Assembly: GCA_033762815.1 (NCBI GenBank)
Contig: JANRLF010000008.1
Coordinates: 620,001-684,000 of the forward strand
Source: JANRLF01 sp033762815
Lineage (GTDB): Bacteria > Bacteroidota > Bacteroidia > Chitinophagales > CAIOSU01
Length of the DNA stretch: 64,000 nt
Reading direction: 5' to 3'
In this document: piece by piece, positions 1 through 7,785 of the stretch
Layout: every line of letters begins with the position of its first letter
Position numbering within the stretch: the first letter of the stretch is position 1
Translations under genes and position numbers: made by a program
Notes under the pieces: generated by a model
Seen by the model: the letters and a program-made list of their open reading frames with translations, nothing else
What the model was told of the DNA's origin: nothing
Database searches by the model: none

Positions 1-52
1 TTGATTTCGTACCGTTGATTTTCAACGGTTTGTTTGTCCGTGCTTACACGGA
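1..52. repeat. Pair of short palindromes (dispersed hairpin family, copy A)
   Basis: Two adjacent perfect small hairpins are visible: ACCGTTGA (11-18) pairs with TCAACGGT (22-29) around a 3-base loop, and TCCGTG (37-42) pairs with CACGGA (47-52) around CTTA. They resemble the stem and tiny-loop units at 4975-5033, 31713-31820 and 37951-37995, so this is probably one copy of a dispersed intergenic palindrome family. No gene is seen in 1-126. Confidence 0.5.
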
Positions 53-126
53 TGTAGCCATAGGTCATAGTTGGTGGTTTTTTGATGGAATTATATGTTT
101 TAGGAGTTGATTAATTTAAACCAAAC

Positions 127-1086
127 TTGCATAGAATAATCCTAGTCAATTTTAATATACGTAAGTTCAGCGTTTTTGTTAGACAGAATGAAATGCCTTT
201 CAATATTCAGCCATCTATAAGCTGGGTCATACTTACACCCATTGAACAGCGCATTAAAGAGAAAATTGAAAGAATTGGAGTGCCACTCAAGGATTGGGAT
301 ATTGCCATCAACTATGGTATTAAAACTGGGTACAACGAGGCATTTATTATTGACGGGAAGAAGCGGGCTGAGCTGATAGCGGAAGACCCTAAAAGTGACG
401 AGATTATAAGACCGATTTTACGCGGCAGAGACATTAAAAGGTATGATTATGAATTTGCAGATTTATGGCTTATATATATACCTTGGCATTTCCCTTTGCA
501 TAAAGATCCTAGGATTGTAGGAGCTTCGGTTACAGCTGAGAAAGCTTTTAAAGAATGCTATCCTGCAATTTACAATCATCTCAACCAATATAAGGACAAA
601 CTATTAGAACGCAATAAAGCAGAAACAGGCTTACGTTATGAATGGTATGCTTTACAAAGATGGGGAGCGAATTATTGGGAGGATTTTATTCGACCTAAAA
701 TAGTTTGGAAGAGAGTTGGATCTATAATTCGCTTCACATACGATGAGACGGGGAAATTTGCCTTAGATAGTACCTGTTTTGCTACAGGTGCAGATGTTAA
801 ACCTCTATCCGCCATCTTGAATTCAAAAACAGGTAAGTATTTGTTAAAAGACTCCCCTAAAACAGGGACTGGAGATTTGCTAATAAGCGTACAAGCTGTT
901 GAGCCTTTAAAATTGCCTGTTTTAGATAATCGGGATAAATTAATCTTTGAAAAGTTTGTGGACCAAATTCTTGAAAGAATTATGTTGAACATGGACTGGA
1001 CAGATATAGAAGCAGAAATTGATAAACATGTTTACAAACTTTTTGAATTCTCACAAGAGGAAATAGCTTTTATTGAAGCTCAATAA
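127..1086 (+). pseudogene. Truncated alternate specificity (TRD) cassette of a type IIG restriction-modification enzyme
   Basis: This open frame has only a TTG start and no methyltransferase or nuclease motifs. From about base 169 it is homologous to the C-terminal 300 residues of the full-length enzyme encoded on the opposite strand at 1070-4888. Shared blocks include SVFVRQN, IPLKDWDI-like and GYNEAFIIDG, plus a 60-base perfectly identical block at 358-417. After residue 97 the two proteins diverge, as alternative target-recognition domains do, and they become alike again at the last residues (EEIAFIE-x-Q). The copy faces the full gene tail to tail, overlapping its end by 17 bases. It is most likely a silent donor of an alternative DNA-recognition domain rather than an independent gene; whether it is ever translated as it stands is unknown. 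Confidence 0.75.
340..417 (+). repeat. Inverted-repeat arm 1 of the restriction-modification locus
   Basis: Bases 340-417 match the reverse complement of 1721-1798 with a single mismatch (base 357), and 358-417 is 60 of 60 identical. Identity stops sharply at 418, where the encoded protein stays similar for a few residues but the codons diverge. A hard-edged identical block inside two otherwise diverged copies is what recent recombination or gene conversion leaves. Confidence 0.85.
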
Positions 1087-1099
1087 AAGCTATTTCCTC
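1057..1099. terminator. Perfect 19-bp palindrome at the convergent gene ends, likely bidirectional terminator
   Basis: Bases 1057-1075 are exactly complementary to 1081-1099, with a 5-base loop AAGCT. The palindrome encodes the C-terminal residues and stop codons of both convergent reading frames, and the stop at 1084-1086 lies inside it. The A/T-rich centre and convergent position suggest a two-way transcription stop. It also sits near the midpoint of the segment that would invert (418-1720), so it would be preserved after inversion. Confidence 0.65.
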
Positions 1100-4000
1100 G
1101 TCAGATAATTCGAACAACTCACTTACTAAGACATCCACCTTTCTCTCTAACTCTAGAGTGTGCTGCGATAGATTTTTCTCTTTGATAATTTTATCAACCA
1201 AACCAGCTATTGGATGTACGTCCTTTTTAGGAATGGGAAAGTTAACGACGCATTGATTCAACATTCTAAATTGCCTTTGCTGTAATTGCACAGCGTAATT
1301 TTTTACCAGCATTCTTCCCAGTTTGGAATTTAATATTCCTAGAATGTACTTCAATTCGTCAACATTACCCGTCATTATATATGCAGTGTTTAATGCAATG
1401 CATTTTTTAGTGTCAAATGAAAAAGATGGGAAATCATAGCCCTCGTCAGGATTATCGGTCATAATTTCTATGTAGGTAATTTTTTGTTTATTAAAATCCT
1501 CCCAATAGCTTATACTGTCCTGTGTCTCAAACCATTGATTATGAGTTCTTTTTCTTGCCCCTGCATCACCGGTTTGTTTTAGTCTATCATATCCAAAACT
1601 TAAAAGGTGTTGTTTAACAGCGGGATATAAATCTATATTAATCTTCAAGCTTGGAAAAGTTGCAATAATCCAAAGGTCAGCAAATTCATACCCATATCTC
1701 TTAATATCACGCCCTCTCAGAATCGGTCTTATAATCTCGTCACTTTTAGGGTCTTCCGCTATCAGCTCAGCCCGCTTCTTGCCGTCAATAATAAATGCTT
1801 CGTTGTAGCCAGTTAAGATGCCACGATAGATATTTATATCCCAGTCTTTCAAAGGTATACCAATAGTTTCTATTTTATGTTTGATTTTTTGCTCAATTGA
1901 CCCCAGGAGAACCCAAGTTTGGTTGCCCGCGAAAGTGCAACTTTGAGCATTCTGTCTAACAAAAACGCTCATATTAAATTGGCTATCTGGCATCTGGTCT
2001 AAAGTACAGGCTTTGAGCTCGTTATTTGGGGCGGATTTTTGCAACATTAGTATGTTAGTGTCCACCGTAGCCGAGTCGAACACTTGGAAACCTCCAAAGT
2101 CAACCAATACTAGCGGATTGGTCTGTTCGGCAAAGTAGTTTCGGGTCGACTCACCATACCCTGCCCGCATCCATTTATTTGAAGTTATGAAATTGAGCAA
2201 TCCGTTAGGCCGTAATATTTGCATGCCCCGTTCATAGAAAAGGCAATAAATATCACCTGTGCGTTCAAAGGTTTGGTAGCCTTGCTTGCCAAGAGCCACA
2301 GAGGCTTCACCCATCTTTTGCAGGGCTATATAGGGCGGGTTGCCTATCACCACATCAAAGCCAATAAAAGCTCCTTGCTCATCCAATACTTCGGGAAAGT
2401 CAAACCGCCACTCCAAAGCGTTTTGGTACATTTTATTGTTCCGTATCTCGTCTCGTTCCTGTTCGCGTTGGGCAATCAGTTTTTGCAACCGGGTCATTTG
2501 CAGGTCACGGTCGGCATCCGATAGTTTCTTTTCGCCAAAAAGGTCAACATTGGCATGTTTAAGCAATTCATATTCCCCTCTTAGCTGCGCTATTTTTTTT
2601 ATTAGAGGGTCGCGGCTAGAAATGGCGGTTTTAAACTGCTCTTTGATTTCGGCGATAAACCGTATTAAATCCTCTTTGGCCGTTTTTGATGGAGTGGATT
2701 TATAAGCCTCCACCGCATTGCGATAAGTCCGCAAACTATATTTATCACGTTTAAACACCTCGCTCAAATCCTCAGACAAAGAAAAGCGGCTAATCAATGT
2801 GTTGCCCTGCTTAATGTTAATGTCAATATTAGGAAGGGTTTCTAATTCAGTATAATCACTTTCCTTTGTATAGTATGCATTTTTCAGCAGCTCAATCCAT
2901 AGGCGCAGGCGGCAAATCTTCACGCTATTGGGATTAATGTCTGCTCCGAAAAGACAGTTTTCAATAATAGTCTGCTTTTCATGAAACAAGGCTTCCTGCA
3001 TTTGTTGTAGTTCCTCGTAAGGCTTGCCGGCCTTGTTGAGGTGGTAATTGAAAAACTTCTCGTCCTCACTGCTGGTTATGTTCAGTTCATCGTGATCTAT
3101 TACCACCTTCCAGCCATGCATGCGGTTGCCGTTGCGATGGCAAAGTATTCGCAAATCGCTTTTGATGGAAATCAACTCATTAAGCGCCGATACCAGAAAG
3201 TGCCCGCTACCTACTGCTGGGTCGCAGATTTTGAGACTGTTAATCAAAGCATTCGCTTCAACGCGTACCTTTTTATCACTAAAATCCAATTTGTCTTTTA
3301 GGTCGTCAAACTCCTCACAAGTCCAACCATACTTTTCGTTAAACTTTTGCACCACGGCCTTGCGAAGGGTTTCGCGACACATATACATAGTAATGAAACC
3401 GGGCGTAAAAAATGAGCCATCTTTGTAGCCGTTGATTTTCTCGAAAATAAGCCCGAGTACCGCTGCATTGATTAAATCTTTCTTACTTTTTTTTATCCCT
3501 TCCTCGCTTTCCGAAGCGAAATCGTAGGCATCTAGGAAATCAAGTAGATAGCGTAGTGTATTACGACTTTCACCACTTTTGCCAAGTGATTTGTGATTAT
3601 TGTCTTTTAAAACCGTGTTGCCCAATATAGGAAGGGTAAGACCATCATCTAAACTGTTTACTCTGATGGTTGCATTTTCCAGTTCATTGATTTCGAACAA
3701 CGAGCTGTTTAAATAGGGCACATGCCTATAACGGGTTTTTACTTGGCCTTTCCGCTCTTCAGGCTTCACCGCCAATACCTGAAAGAATAATTTGTTCAAC
3801 TCATCGTACTGCGGTATGGTGGCAAAATCAACGAACCGATATGATTGGTCTTTGTTATGGTAACGTATCAACTGTGCTTCCAACAGCTTGAGGAACAGGA
3901 TGCGGTTTATCCAAGTAATGCAAAGCTCCAAAGCCACGTTGAAGATGCGCTCTTCGTCGTTTTCGCCATAGCTGCTCAAATTGGGTACTTGACGCAAGCG

Positions 4001-4888
4001 ATCTTCGGTTTCAAGAATATTGATGGTATTCTCGATGAGCGAACCCTCGTCGCGCTTACCTTCCGGCTTTCGGCGGATAACCCTTTTACTGCCTTCGGCC
4101 TTATCTTCTAGCCCAATAATATGCAAAAGCTCTTGATAAAAACGACCGTTTAGCTGATTATGGTCGTTGGCAAACGGCTGTTTTAGCAAGTGCTGTGGCG
4201 AAAGTACCTTGTAAATGGGTATTAGCTTGTTCTCATCCTTAATCTGCTTGCTGCGCAAGATGCCCCCCAAATCCTTAATGCTCAAATAACTAAATTCGAT
4301 AGGCTCTTCGAGGGCGGCGATAAATGGCTTGGCTACTTCATTATAAAACAGGTCGGTATTGGTGCTGGTTTTTTGTCCTGTCTTCCACTTGTCGTACTCT
4401 TTTAGTAGGGCTTTATTGCCGTAAAACAGTTTTTCGAAGTGTGCGGCATTAAAAATATACCAATCCCAAATATCAGTTACGATTAAGTATCGTAAATCAT
4501 TATTCTTACTATCTACGCGCTCGCGAAGATAATAGAGCACAAGTTCCTGCATGGCCTTACGGTTAAGGTCATGCTTCTTTACCATTTCAGGGCTGCCCGG
4601 CTTCTTAACCTCAAAAATAACCCCCACGGGCTCCTTGCTGGTTTTTCCAAGGTGAATTACAAGGTCGTTGCGGCCCTTGGTATTGATTTCAAAATGGGGC
4701 TTGTACCAAGTGTCTTTAAGAAAGTCCGCTACCTTATTTTTCAGATGTTCCTCGGACTCTTTAGGATCTATGTTTTCGAGTAGCCGAAGTAAGTTCCCTT
4801 TAAAATCGTCAAGCTGTTCTGGTTCAACCTGTTGCTTTAGCCAAGCCTTGCTTAAAACTTGCCTAGGGGTTAGTTCGGTAATGGACAT
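1070..4888 (-). CDS. Type IIG restriction-modification enzyme (Eco57I-like fused nuclease and N6-adenine methyltransferase)
   Basis: The 1272-residue protein carries the three parts of a type IIG enzyme in one chain. An N-terminal PD-(D/E)xK nuclease is indicated by Asp75 followed by Glu93-Val-Lys95. An N6-adenine methyltransferase has the AdoMet motif CDPAVGSGHF near residue 552 and catalytic NPPY near 849. A TaqI/Eco57I-like specificity region covers roughly 960-1272. Such enzymes methylate one site for self-protection and cut unmodified DNA without a separate methylase gene. Start ATG 4888 follows a TAnnTTTG box at 4915-4922. Homology to the inverted partial copy at 127-1086 suggests that its last 216 residues can be exchanged by inversion; the join at 1720/1721 would stay in frame. 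Confidence 0.9.
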   Translation of the reverse strand: MSITELTPRQVLSKAWLKQQVEPEQLDDFKGNLLRLLENIDPKESEEHLKNKVADFLKDTWYKPHFEINTKGRNDLVIHLGKTSKEPVGVIFEVKKPGSPEMVKKHDLNRKAMQELVLYYLRERVDSKNNDLRYLIVTDIWDWYIFNAAHFEKLFYGNKALLKEYDKWKTGQKTSTNTDLFYNEVAKPFIAALEEPIEFSYLSIKDLGGILRSKQIKDENKLIPIYKVLSPQHLLKQPFANDHNQLNGRFYQELLHIIGLEDKAEGSKRVIRRKPEGKRDEGSLIENTINILETEDRLRQVPNLSSYGENDEERIFNVALELCITWINRILFLKLLEAQLIRYHNKDQSYRFVDFATIPQYDELNKLFFQVLAVKPEERKGQVKTRYRHVPYLNSSLFEINELENATIRVNSLDDGLTLPILGNTVLKDNNHKSLGKSGESRNTLRYLLDFLDAYDFASESEEGIKKSKKDLINAAVLGLIFEKINGYKDGSFFTPGFITMYMCRETLRKAVVQKFNEKYGWTCEEFDDLKDKLDFSDKKVRVEANALINSLKICDPAVGSGHFLVSALNELISIKSDLRILCHRNGNRMHGWKVVIDHDELNITSSEDEKFFNYHLNKAGKPYEELQQMQEALFHEKQTIIENCLFGADINPNSVKICRLRLWIELLKNAYYTKESDYTELETLPNIDINIKQGNTLISRFSLSEDLSEVFKRDKYSLRTYRNAVEAYKSTPSKTAKEDLIRFIAEIKEQFKTAISSRDPLIKKIAQLRGEYELLKHANVDLFGEKKLSDADRDLQMTRLQKLIAQREQERDEIRNNKMYQNALEWRFDFPEVLDEQGAFIGFDVVIGNPPYIALQKMGEASVALGKQGYQTFERTGDIYCLFYERGMQILRPNGLLNFITSNKWMRAGYGESTRNYFAEQTNPLVLVDFGGFQVFDSATVDTNILMLQKSAPNNELKACTLDQMPDSQFNMSVFVRQNAQSCTFAGNQTWVLLGSIEQKIKHKIETIGIPLKDWDINIYRGILTGYNEAFIIDGKKRAELIAEDPKSDEIIRPILRGRDIKRYGYEFADLWIIATFPSLKINIDLYPAVKQHLLSFGYDRLKQTGDAGARKRTHNQWFETQDSISYWEDFNKQKITYIEIMTDNPDEGYDFPSFSFDTKKCIALNTAYIMTGNVDELKYILGILNSKLGRMLVKNYAVQLQQRQFRMLNQCVVNFPIPKKDVHPIAGLVDKIIKEKNLSQHTLELERKVDVLVSELFELSDEEIAFIELQ
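1721..1798 (-). repeat. Inverted-repeat arm 2 of the restriction-modification locus
   Basis: This is the partner of 340-417 in opposite orientation, with one mismatch in 78 bases. It encodes the conserved GYNEAF...DEIIRPI segment just before the specificity halves diverge. A shorter second match of 22 identical bases lies at 1948-1969 against 169-190, marking the outer limit of the duplicated cassette. Confidence 0.85.
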
Positions 4889-4914
4889 AAAAGATACAAA
4901 ATGGTGCGGTTAAT

Positions 4915-4922
4915 CAAAAGTA
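4915..4922 (-). promoter_or_regulatory. Probable promoter -7 box of the restriction-modification gene
   Basis: On the minus strand the bases read TACTTTTG, an exact TAnnTTTG match. It would place the transcript start near 4911, giving a leader of about 23 bases before ATG 4888. No convincing -33 TTG was found. Confidence 0.45.
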
Positions 4923-4974
4923 TGTAATATGTGCAAATATGTCTAAATTAATAGGGGATATTACATTTCTCAAA

Positions 4975-5033
4975 GCTGTCGCTGGTTTACAACTGGTGAC
5001 CATAATACAAGTCGGACATAGTCCGGCGACAGC
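4975..5033. repeat. Nested palindrome (dispersed hairpin family, copy B)
   Basis: An outer stem GCTGTCGC (4975-4982) pairs exactly with GCGACAGC (5026-5033). It encloses two smaller hairpins: CTGGTT/AACTGG with loop TAC (4982-4996, G-T pairs allowed) and CGGAC/GTCCG with loop ATA (5013-5025). The whole can fold as a three-way junction. A further CTGCC/GGCAG hairpin follows at 5049-5062. With the tandem repeat beside it, this accounts for most of the 310-base stretch 4889-5198, in which no gene is seen. Confidence 0.6.
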
Positions 5034-5063
5034 ACTGGCTGACCCTGTCTGCCGCCAGGCAGG

Positions 5064-5176
5064 CACCCCCGGCCCCTTCCTTTTTGCATGGCTTCAAAGG
5101 CCCTTCAAGGAGGGGAGTGACCACCCCCGCCCCTCCTTTTTACATGGCTTCAAGGGCCCTTCAAGGAGGGGAGTAA
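5064..5176. repeat. Two tandem copies of a 55-57-base C/G-rich palindromic element
   Basis: Copies at 5064-5120 and 5122-5176 share CACCCCCG, then a TCCTTTTT-type block, CATGGCTTCAA, GGCCCTTCAAGGAGGGGAGT and a final TGA or TAA. Within each copy CCCCTCCTT-type and AAGGAGGGG segments can pair. It has no coding potential and looks like an intergenic REP-type element duplicated in tandem. Confidence 0.6.
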
Positions 5177-5198
5177 AACAAATTGTCACATTGCCCAA

Positions 5199-5675
5199 CT
5201 ATTCATCCAATCGGTTAAATGCTTCTTTCAGTACTTCCTTTTTGAAGTCGAGTTCGGCTTTGTAGAGTAGGGCTATTTTCTTTACGGTGAGCACCTCCTT
5301 GAATTTGGCGTAGTACTGCTTGTCCAGGTCCAGCTCGCGCTGTTTCAGGTCGAAGCCCTGTTGCATCAGTTTTTCCATGTCGGCATCGCTCATGTTGGCA
5401 TAGCCGCTTTTGGCCTGCATCAGCAATTGCCGCCTTTCCTTGTGTAGCAGCTCCCGCTTGGCCTGGTATTCGTTGTACACGGGCCAAAACACCTGTGCTT
5501 CCTTGGGCGTAAGGGCCAGTTTATTGGTGATATAGGTTACTTTCATGGCCTCCAGCTTTTCTTTCTTTTCCTGTAGGTTGCCGCCATTAGGGCCAGTGCC
5601 GGGGCCTTGTGCAAAGTTGCTAAGTGGGCAAAGTGCCATGATGATGGTGAATGCCAGTGCGCTAAGGTATTTCAT
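5199..5675 (-). CDS. Small periplasmic Spy/CpxP-like protein of unknown role
   Basis: The 158-residue protein begins with a clear signal peptide (hydrophobic residues 5-19, then SNFAQ). The rest is highly charged and helical, with a LALTPKEAQVFWPVYNEY segment and many Lys, Glu and Leu residues. This layout is common in Bacteroidota proteins encoded after an ECF sigma and anti-sigma pair and resembles the Spy/CpxP class of periplasmic chaperone or sensor proteins, but sequence identity to CpxP is not evident. Its start overlaps the stop of the preceding anti-sigma-like gene by four bases (ATGA), so the two are probably translationally coupled. A role in envelope-stress feedback is inference. 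Confidence 0.65.
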   Translation of the reverse strand: MKYLSALAFTIIMALCPLSNFAQGPGTGPNGGNLQEKKEKLEAMKVTYITNKLALTPKEAQVFWPVYNEYQAKRELLHKERRQLLMQAKSGYANMSDADMEKLMQQGFDLKQRELDLDKQYYAKFKEVLTVKKIALLYKAELDFKKEVLKEAFNRLDE

Positions 5676-6199
5676 AACAGTTCCTCCAATGTTTGGTCGT
5701 CAATATGCTCAATCAATAAATCCAAGTCCTCGTTGCTTAAGGCGGAGGGTGCCGGCCTAAAGGCAGAGGCGGTGGCCACCGTTTCAAGGGTGGCGCTATC
5801 CAGTTGGGTCAGGTCAATATCGTCCAGGTCTTCCTGCACATAGGCCATCAGCTCGGCATCGCTTACGGATGATAGCTGCAATGCCTGCGGTGGTGGCGTG
5901 GGCATACGGTATAGCCATAAGGACACCCCCAATACGAATATGGCAATCAAGGCAGGGGCCAACACGCGCCCAGTGCCCAACATGCGGCCCAAATAAGCCA
6001 AGGAAGCCCGCATTTCCTGCCACATATCGGGCTTGGGCGGGGCGGGGCTGGTGGCTATTTGTGCCAACAGCTGCTCTTCCAGTTGGCTGAAATAGTTTTC
6101 CGATACCAAGAAAGGGTTTTGCTTTTCCTTGGCGGCCAAGTGCGGGGCTATTTCCTCCAGCTCTTTTCTTACTTCGCTATTGCTGCGTTCCTTGTCCAT
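5672..6199 (-). CDS. Membrane anti-sigma factor-like protein
   Basis: The 175-residue protein has a charged cytoplasmic-type N-terminus of about 80 residues, one transmembrane segment near residues 79-100 (VLAPALIAIFVLGVSLWLYR) and an acidic C-terminal tail rich in Asp, Glu and Leu. It lies 32 bases downstream of an ECF sigma gene and overlaps the next gene by four bases. The single-span architecture and position argue that it tethers the sigma factor at the membrane. No recognised zinc motif (HxxxCxxC) is present, so this is not the ZAS type. Function is inferred from context. Confidence 0.6.
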   Translation of the reverse strand: MDKERSNSEVRKELEEIAPHLAAKEKQNPFLVSENYFSQLEEQLLAQIATSPAPPKPDMWQEMRASLAYLGRMLGTGRVLAPALIAIFVLGVSLWLYRMPTPPPQALQLSSVSDAELMAYVQEDLDDIDLTQLDSATLETVATASAFRPAPSALSNEDLDLLIEHIDDQTLEELL

Positions 6200-6231
6200 C
6201 GCTTGTTTTGATAGTTTTTTTTCATCTGGGT

Positions 6232-6792
6232 TTAATCTTCGGTTATCATCTGTTCTATTTTCTTGGCGGCATGGTGGTAGCTTGCCTTCAGGGCGCCAAC
6301 CGAGGTGCCCAGTATTTCGCTCATTTCCTCATAGGGCATCTCGTCATAGTAGCGCAAGTTAAAAACCAGCCGTTGCTTATCGGGCAGTTTCAGGATGGCC
6401 TGTTGCAGCTTCCGCTCCAAATCCTCCCCGTTAAACCAGGGGTCGGCGGCTATTTGTAGGCCGGGCCCGTTATCTTCTTCCTCGCTGTTCGGTTGTTCCA
6501 GCGATACGGTAAGGTGCTTTTTTTTCTTTTCCAGAAATGCCAGGCTTTCATTTACCGAAATGCGGTAGAGCCAGGTATGCAGGCTGGAGTTGCGCTTGAA
6601 GCCCCCCAGATGCCGCCATACTTTCATCATCACGTTCTGGATGACGTCGTCCGCATCATCGTGCACAATCACCATCCGGCGGATTTGCCAATACAGGCGT
6701 TGCTGGTATTTCTGCAATAGCCAGCCGAAAGCCTGCTCACGGGTGGCTTCCTTTATAAATGCATCCAATATCTGCTCATCGGTTTTCTCCAT
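6232..6792 (-). CDS. ECF-type RNA polymerase sigma-70 factor
   Basis: The 186-residue protein contains region 2 (DADDVIQNVMMKVWRHL, followed by TWLYRISVNESL, residues about 45-85) and region 4 with a helix-turn-helix (LPDKQRLVFNLRYYDEMPYEEMSEILGTS, about 133-165). A variable acidic linker separates the two. It would direct RNA polymerase to a stress regulon. Downstream lie an anti-sigma-like and a periplasmic gene; upstream, only 33 bases away and on the same strand, is the transketolase C-half, so co-transcription with metabolism genes is possible. Start ATG 6792 precedes MEKTDEQILDAF. Confidence 0.9.
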   Translation of the reverse strand: MEKTDEQILDAFIKEATREQAFGWLLQKYQQRLYWQIRRMVIVHDDADDVIQNVMMKVWRHLGGFKRNSSLHTWLYRISVNESLAFLEKKKKHLTVSLEQPNSEEEDNGPGLQIAADPWFNGEDLERKLQQAILKLPDKQRLVFNLRYYDEMPYEEMSEILGTSVGALKASYHHAAKKIEQMITED

Positions 6793-6825
6793 GTTATAGC
6801 AAGAACAACCGTTTTACTTAGGGCG

Positions 6826-7785
6826 TTACTTACGGGCCATCACCTTCAGGGCAGCTTCCACGATGTTGGGGGTATCCAGGCCATACTTGGTAAGCAGTTC
6901 CTCGGGTTTGCCGCTTTCGCCAAAGGAATCTTTCACCGCCACCATTTCCATGTGGGTGGGCAGTTGCCTTGCCAATAGCTGGGCAATGCTATCACCAAGG
7001 CCGCCATTTAGCTGATGCTCTTCCGCCGTAACCACGCACCGTGTTTTGCTCACTGAACGTAAGATAGCTTCCTCGTCCAAAGGTTTAATCGTATGGATAT
7101 TGATGATTTCCGCACTGATGCCTTTTTCCTCCAAAATTTTGCCAGCCTCAACGGCTTTCCATACCAAATGCCCGGTAGCGAAGATGGATACGTCGCTGCC
7201 TTGGGCAATGGTCCAAGCCTTGCCTATTTCGAATACTTGGTCGGGGGCGGTAAATACGGGCCACTTTGGCCTACCGAAACGGAGATATACGGGCCCCTGG
7301 TGCTGGGCAATGGCAATGGTGGCCGCCTTGGTTTGGTTATAGTCGCAAGGATTAATGACCGTAAAATGCGGCAGCATCTTCATCAGGCCGATATCTTCCA
7401 AAATCTGGTGGGTAGCACCGTCCTCGCCCAATGTAAGGCCCGCATGCGAGGCACATATTTTCACGTTTTTGCCCGAATAGGCTACCGACTGGCGGATTTG
7501 GTCATACACCCTGCCTGTGGCGAAGTTGGCAAAGGTGGTAGCATAGGGGATTTTACCGCCGATGGTGAGGCCTGCGGCCATGCCTATCATATTGGCTTCT
7601 GCTATGCCAGCCTGTACAAAGCGGTCAGGGAATTCGGCCTTGAATTCTTCCAATTTAAGCGAGCCGGTCAAGTCCGCACAAAGGGCCACCACGTTTTCAT
7701 TGTTTCGGCCAAGTTCCAGCATGCCTACGCCAAAACCCGAGCGGGTGTCCTTCATGTCTTTGTAAGTGATTTCCTTTAGGCTCAT
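6826..7785 (-). CDS. Transketolase, C-terminal half
   Basis: The 319-residue subunit corresponds to the pyrimidine-binding and C-terminal domains of transketolase, which moves two-carbon ketol units between sugar phosphates in the pentose phosphate pathway. It shows the ThDP-activating glutamate region (QAGIAEANMIGMAAGL, about 75-90), GLTLGEDGATHQ and a C-terminal segment with EEHQLNGGLGDS. In split systems this half pairs with an N-half encoded next door. Here the N-half is at 10678-11520 and two vWA genes lie between them. The start overlaps the stop of the preceding vWA gene by four bases, consistent with one operon. Confidence 0.9.
   Translation of the reverse strand: MSLKEITYKDMKDTRSGFGVGMLELGRNNENVVALCADLTGSLKLEEFKAEFPDRFVQAGIAEANMIGMAAGLTIGGKIPYATTFANFATGRVYDQIRQSVAYSGKNVKICASHAGLTLGEDGATHQILEDIGLMKMLPHFTVINPCDYNQTKAATIAIAQHQGPVYLRFGRPKWPVFTAPDQVFEIGKAWTIAQGSDVSIFATGHLVWKAVEAGKILEEKGISAEIINIHTIKPLDEEAILRSVSKTRCVVTAEEHQLNGGLGDSIAQLLARQLPTHMEMVAVKDSFGESGKPEELLTKYGLDTPNIVEAALKVMARK

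Noticed and set aside
5064..5176. Possible CRISPR-like repeat
   Set aside because: There are only two copies, directly adjacent with no spacer, and no cas genes.
7093..7779. Long plus-strand open frame of 228 codons inside the transketolase C-half gene
   Set aside because: It is antisense to a clear enzyme with intact motifs, has no recognisable domain, and reflects codon bias of the real gene.
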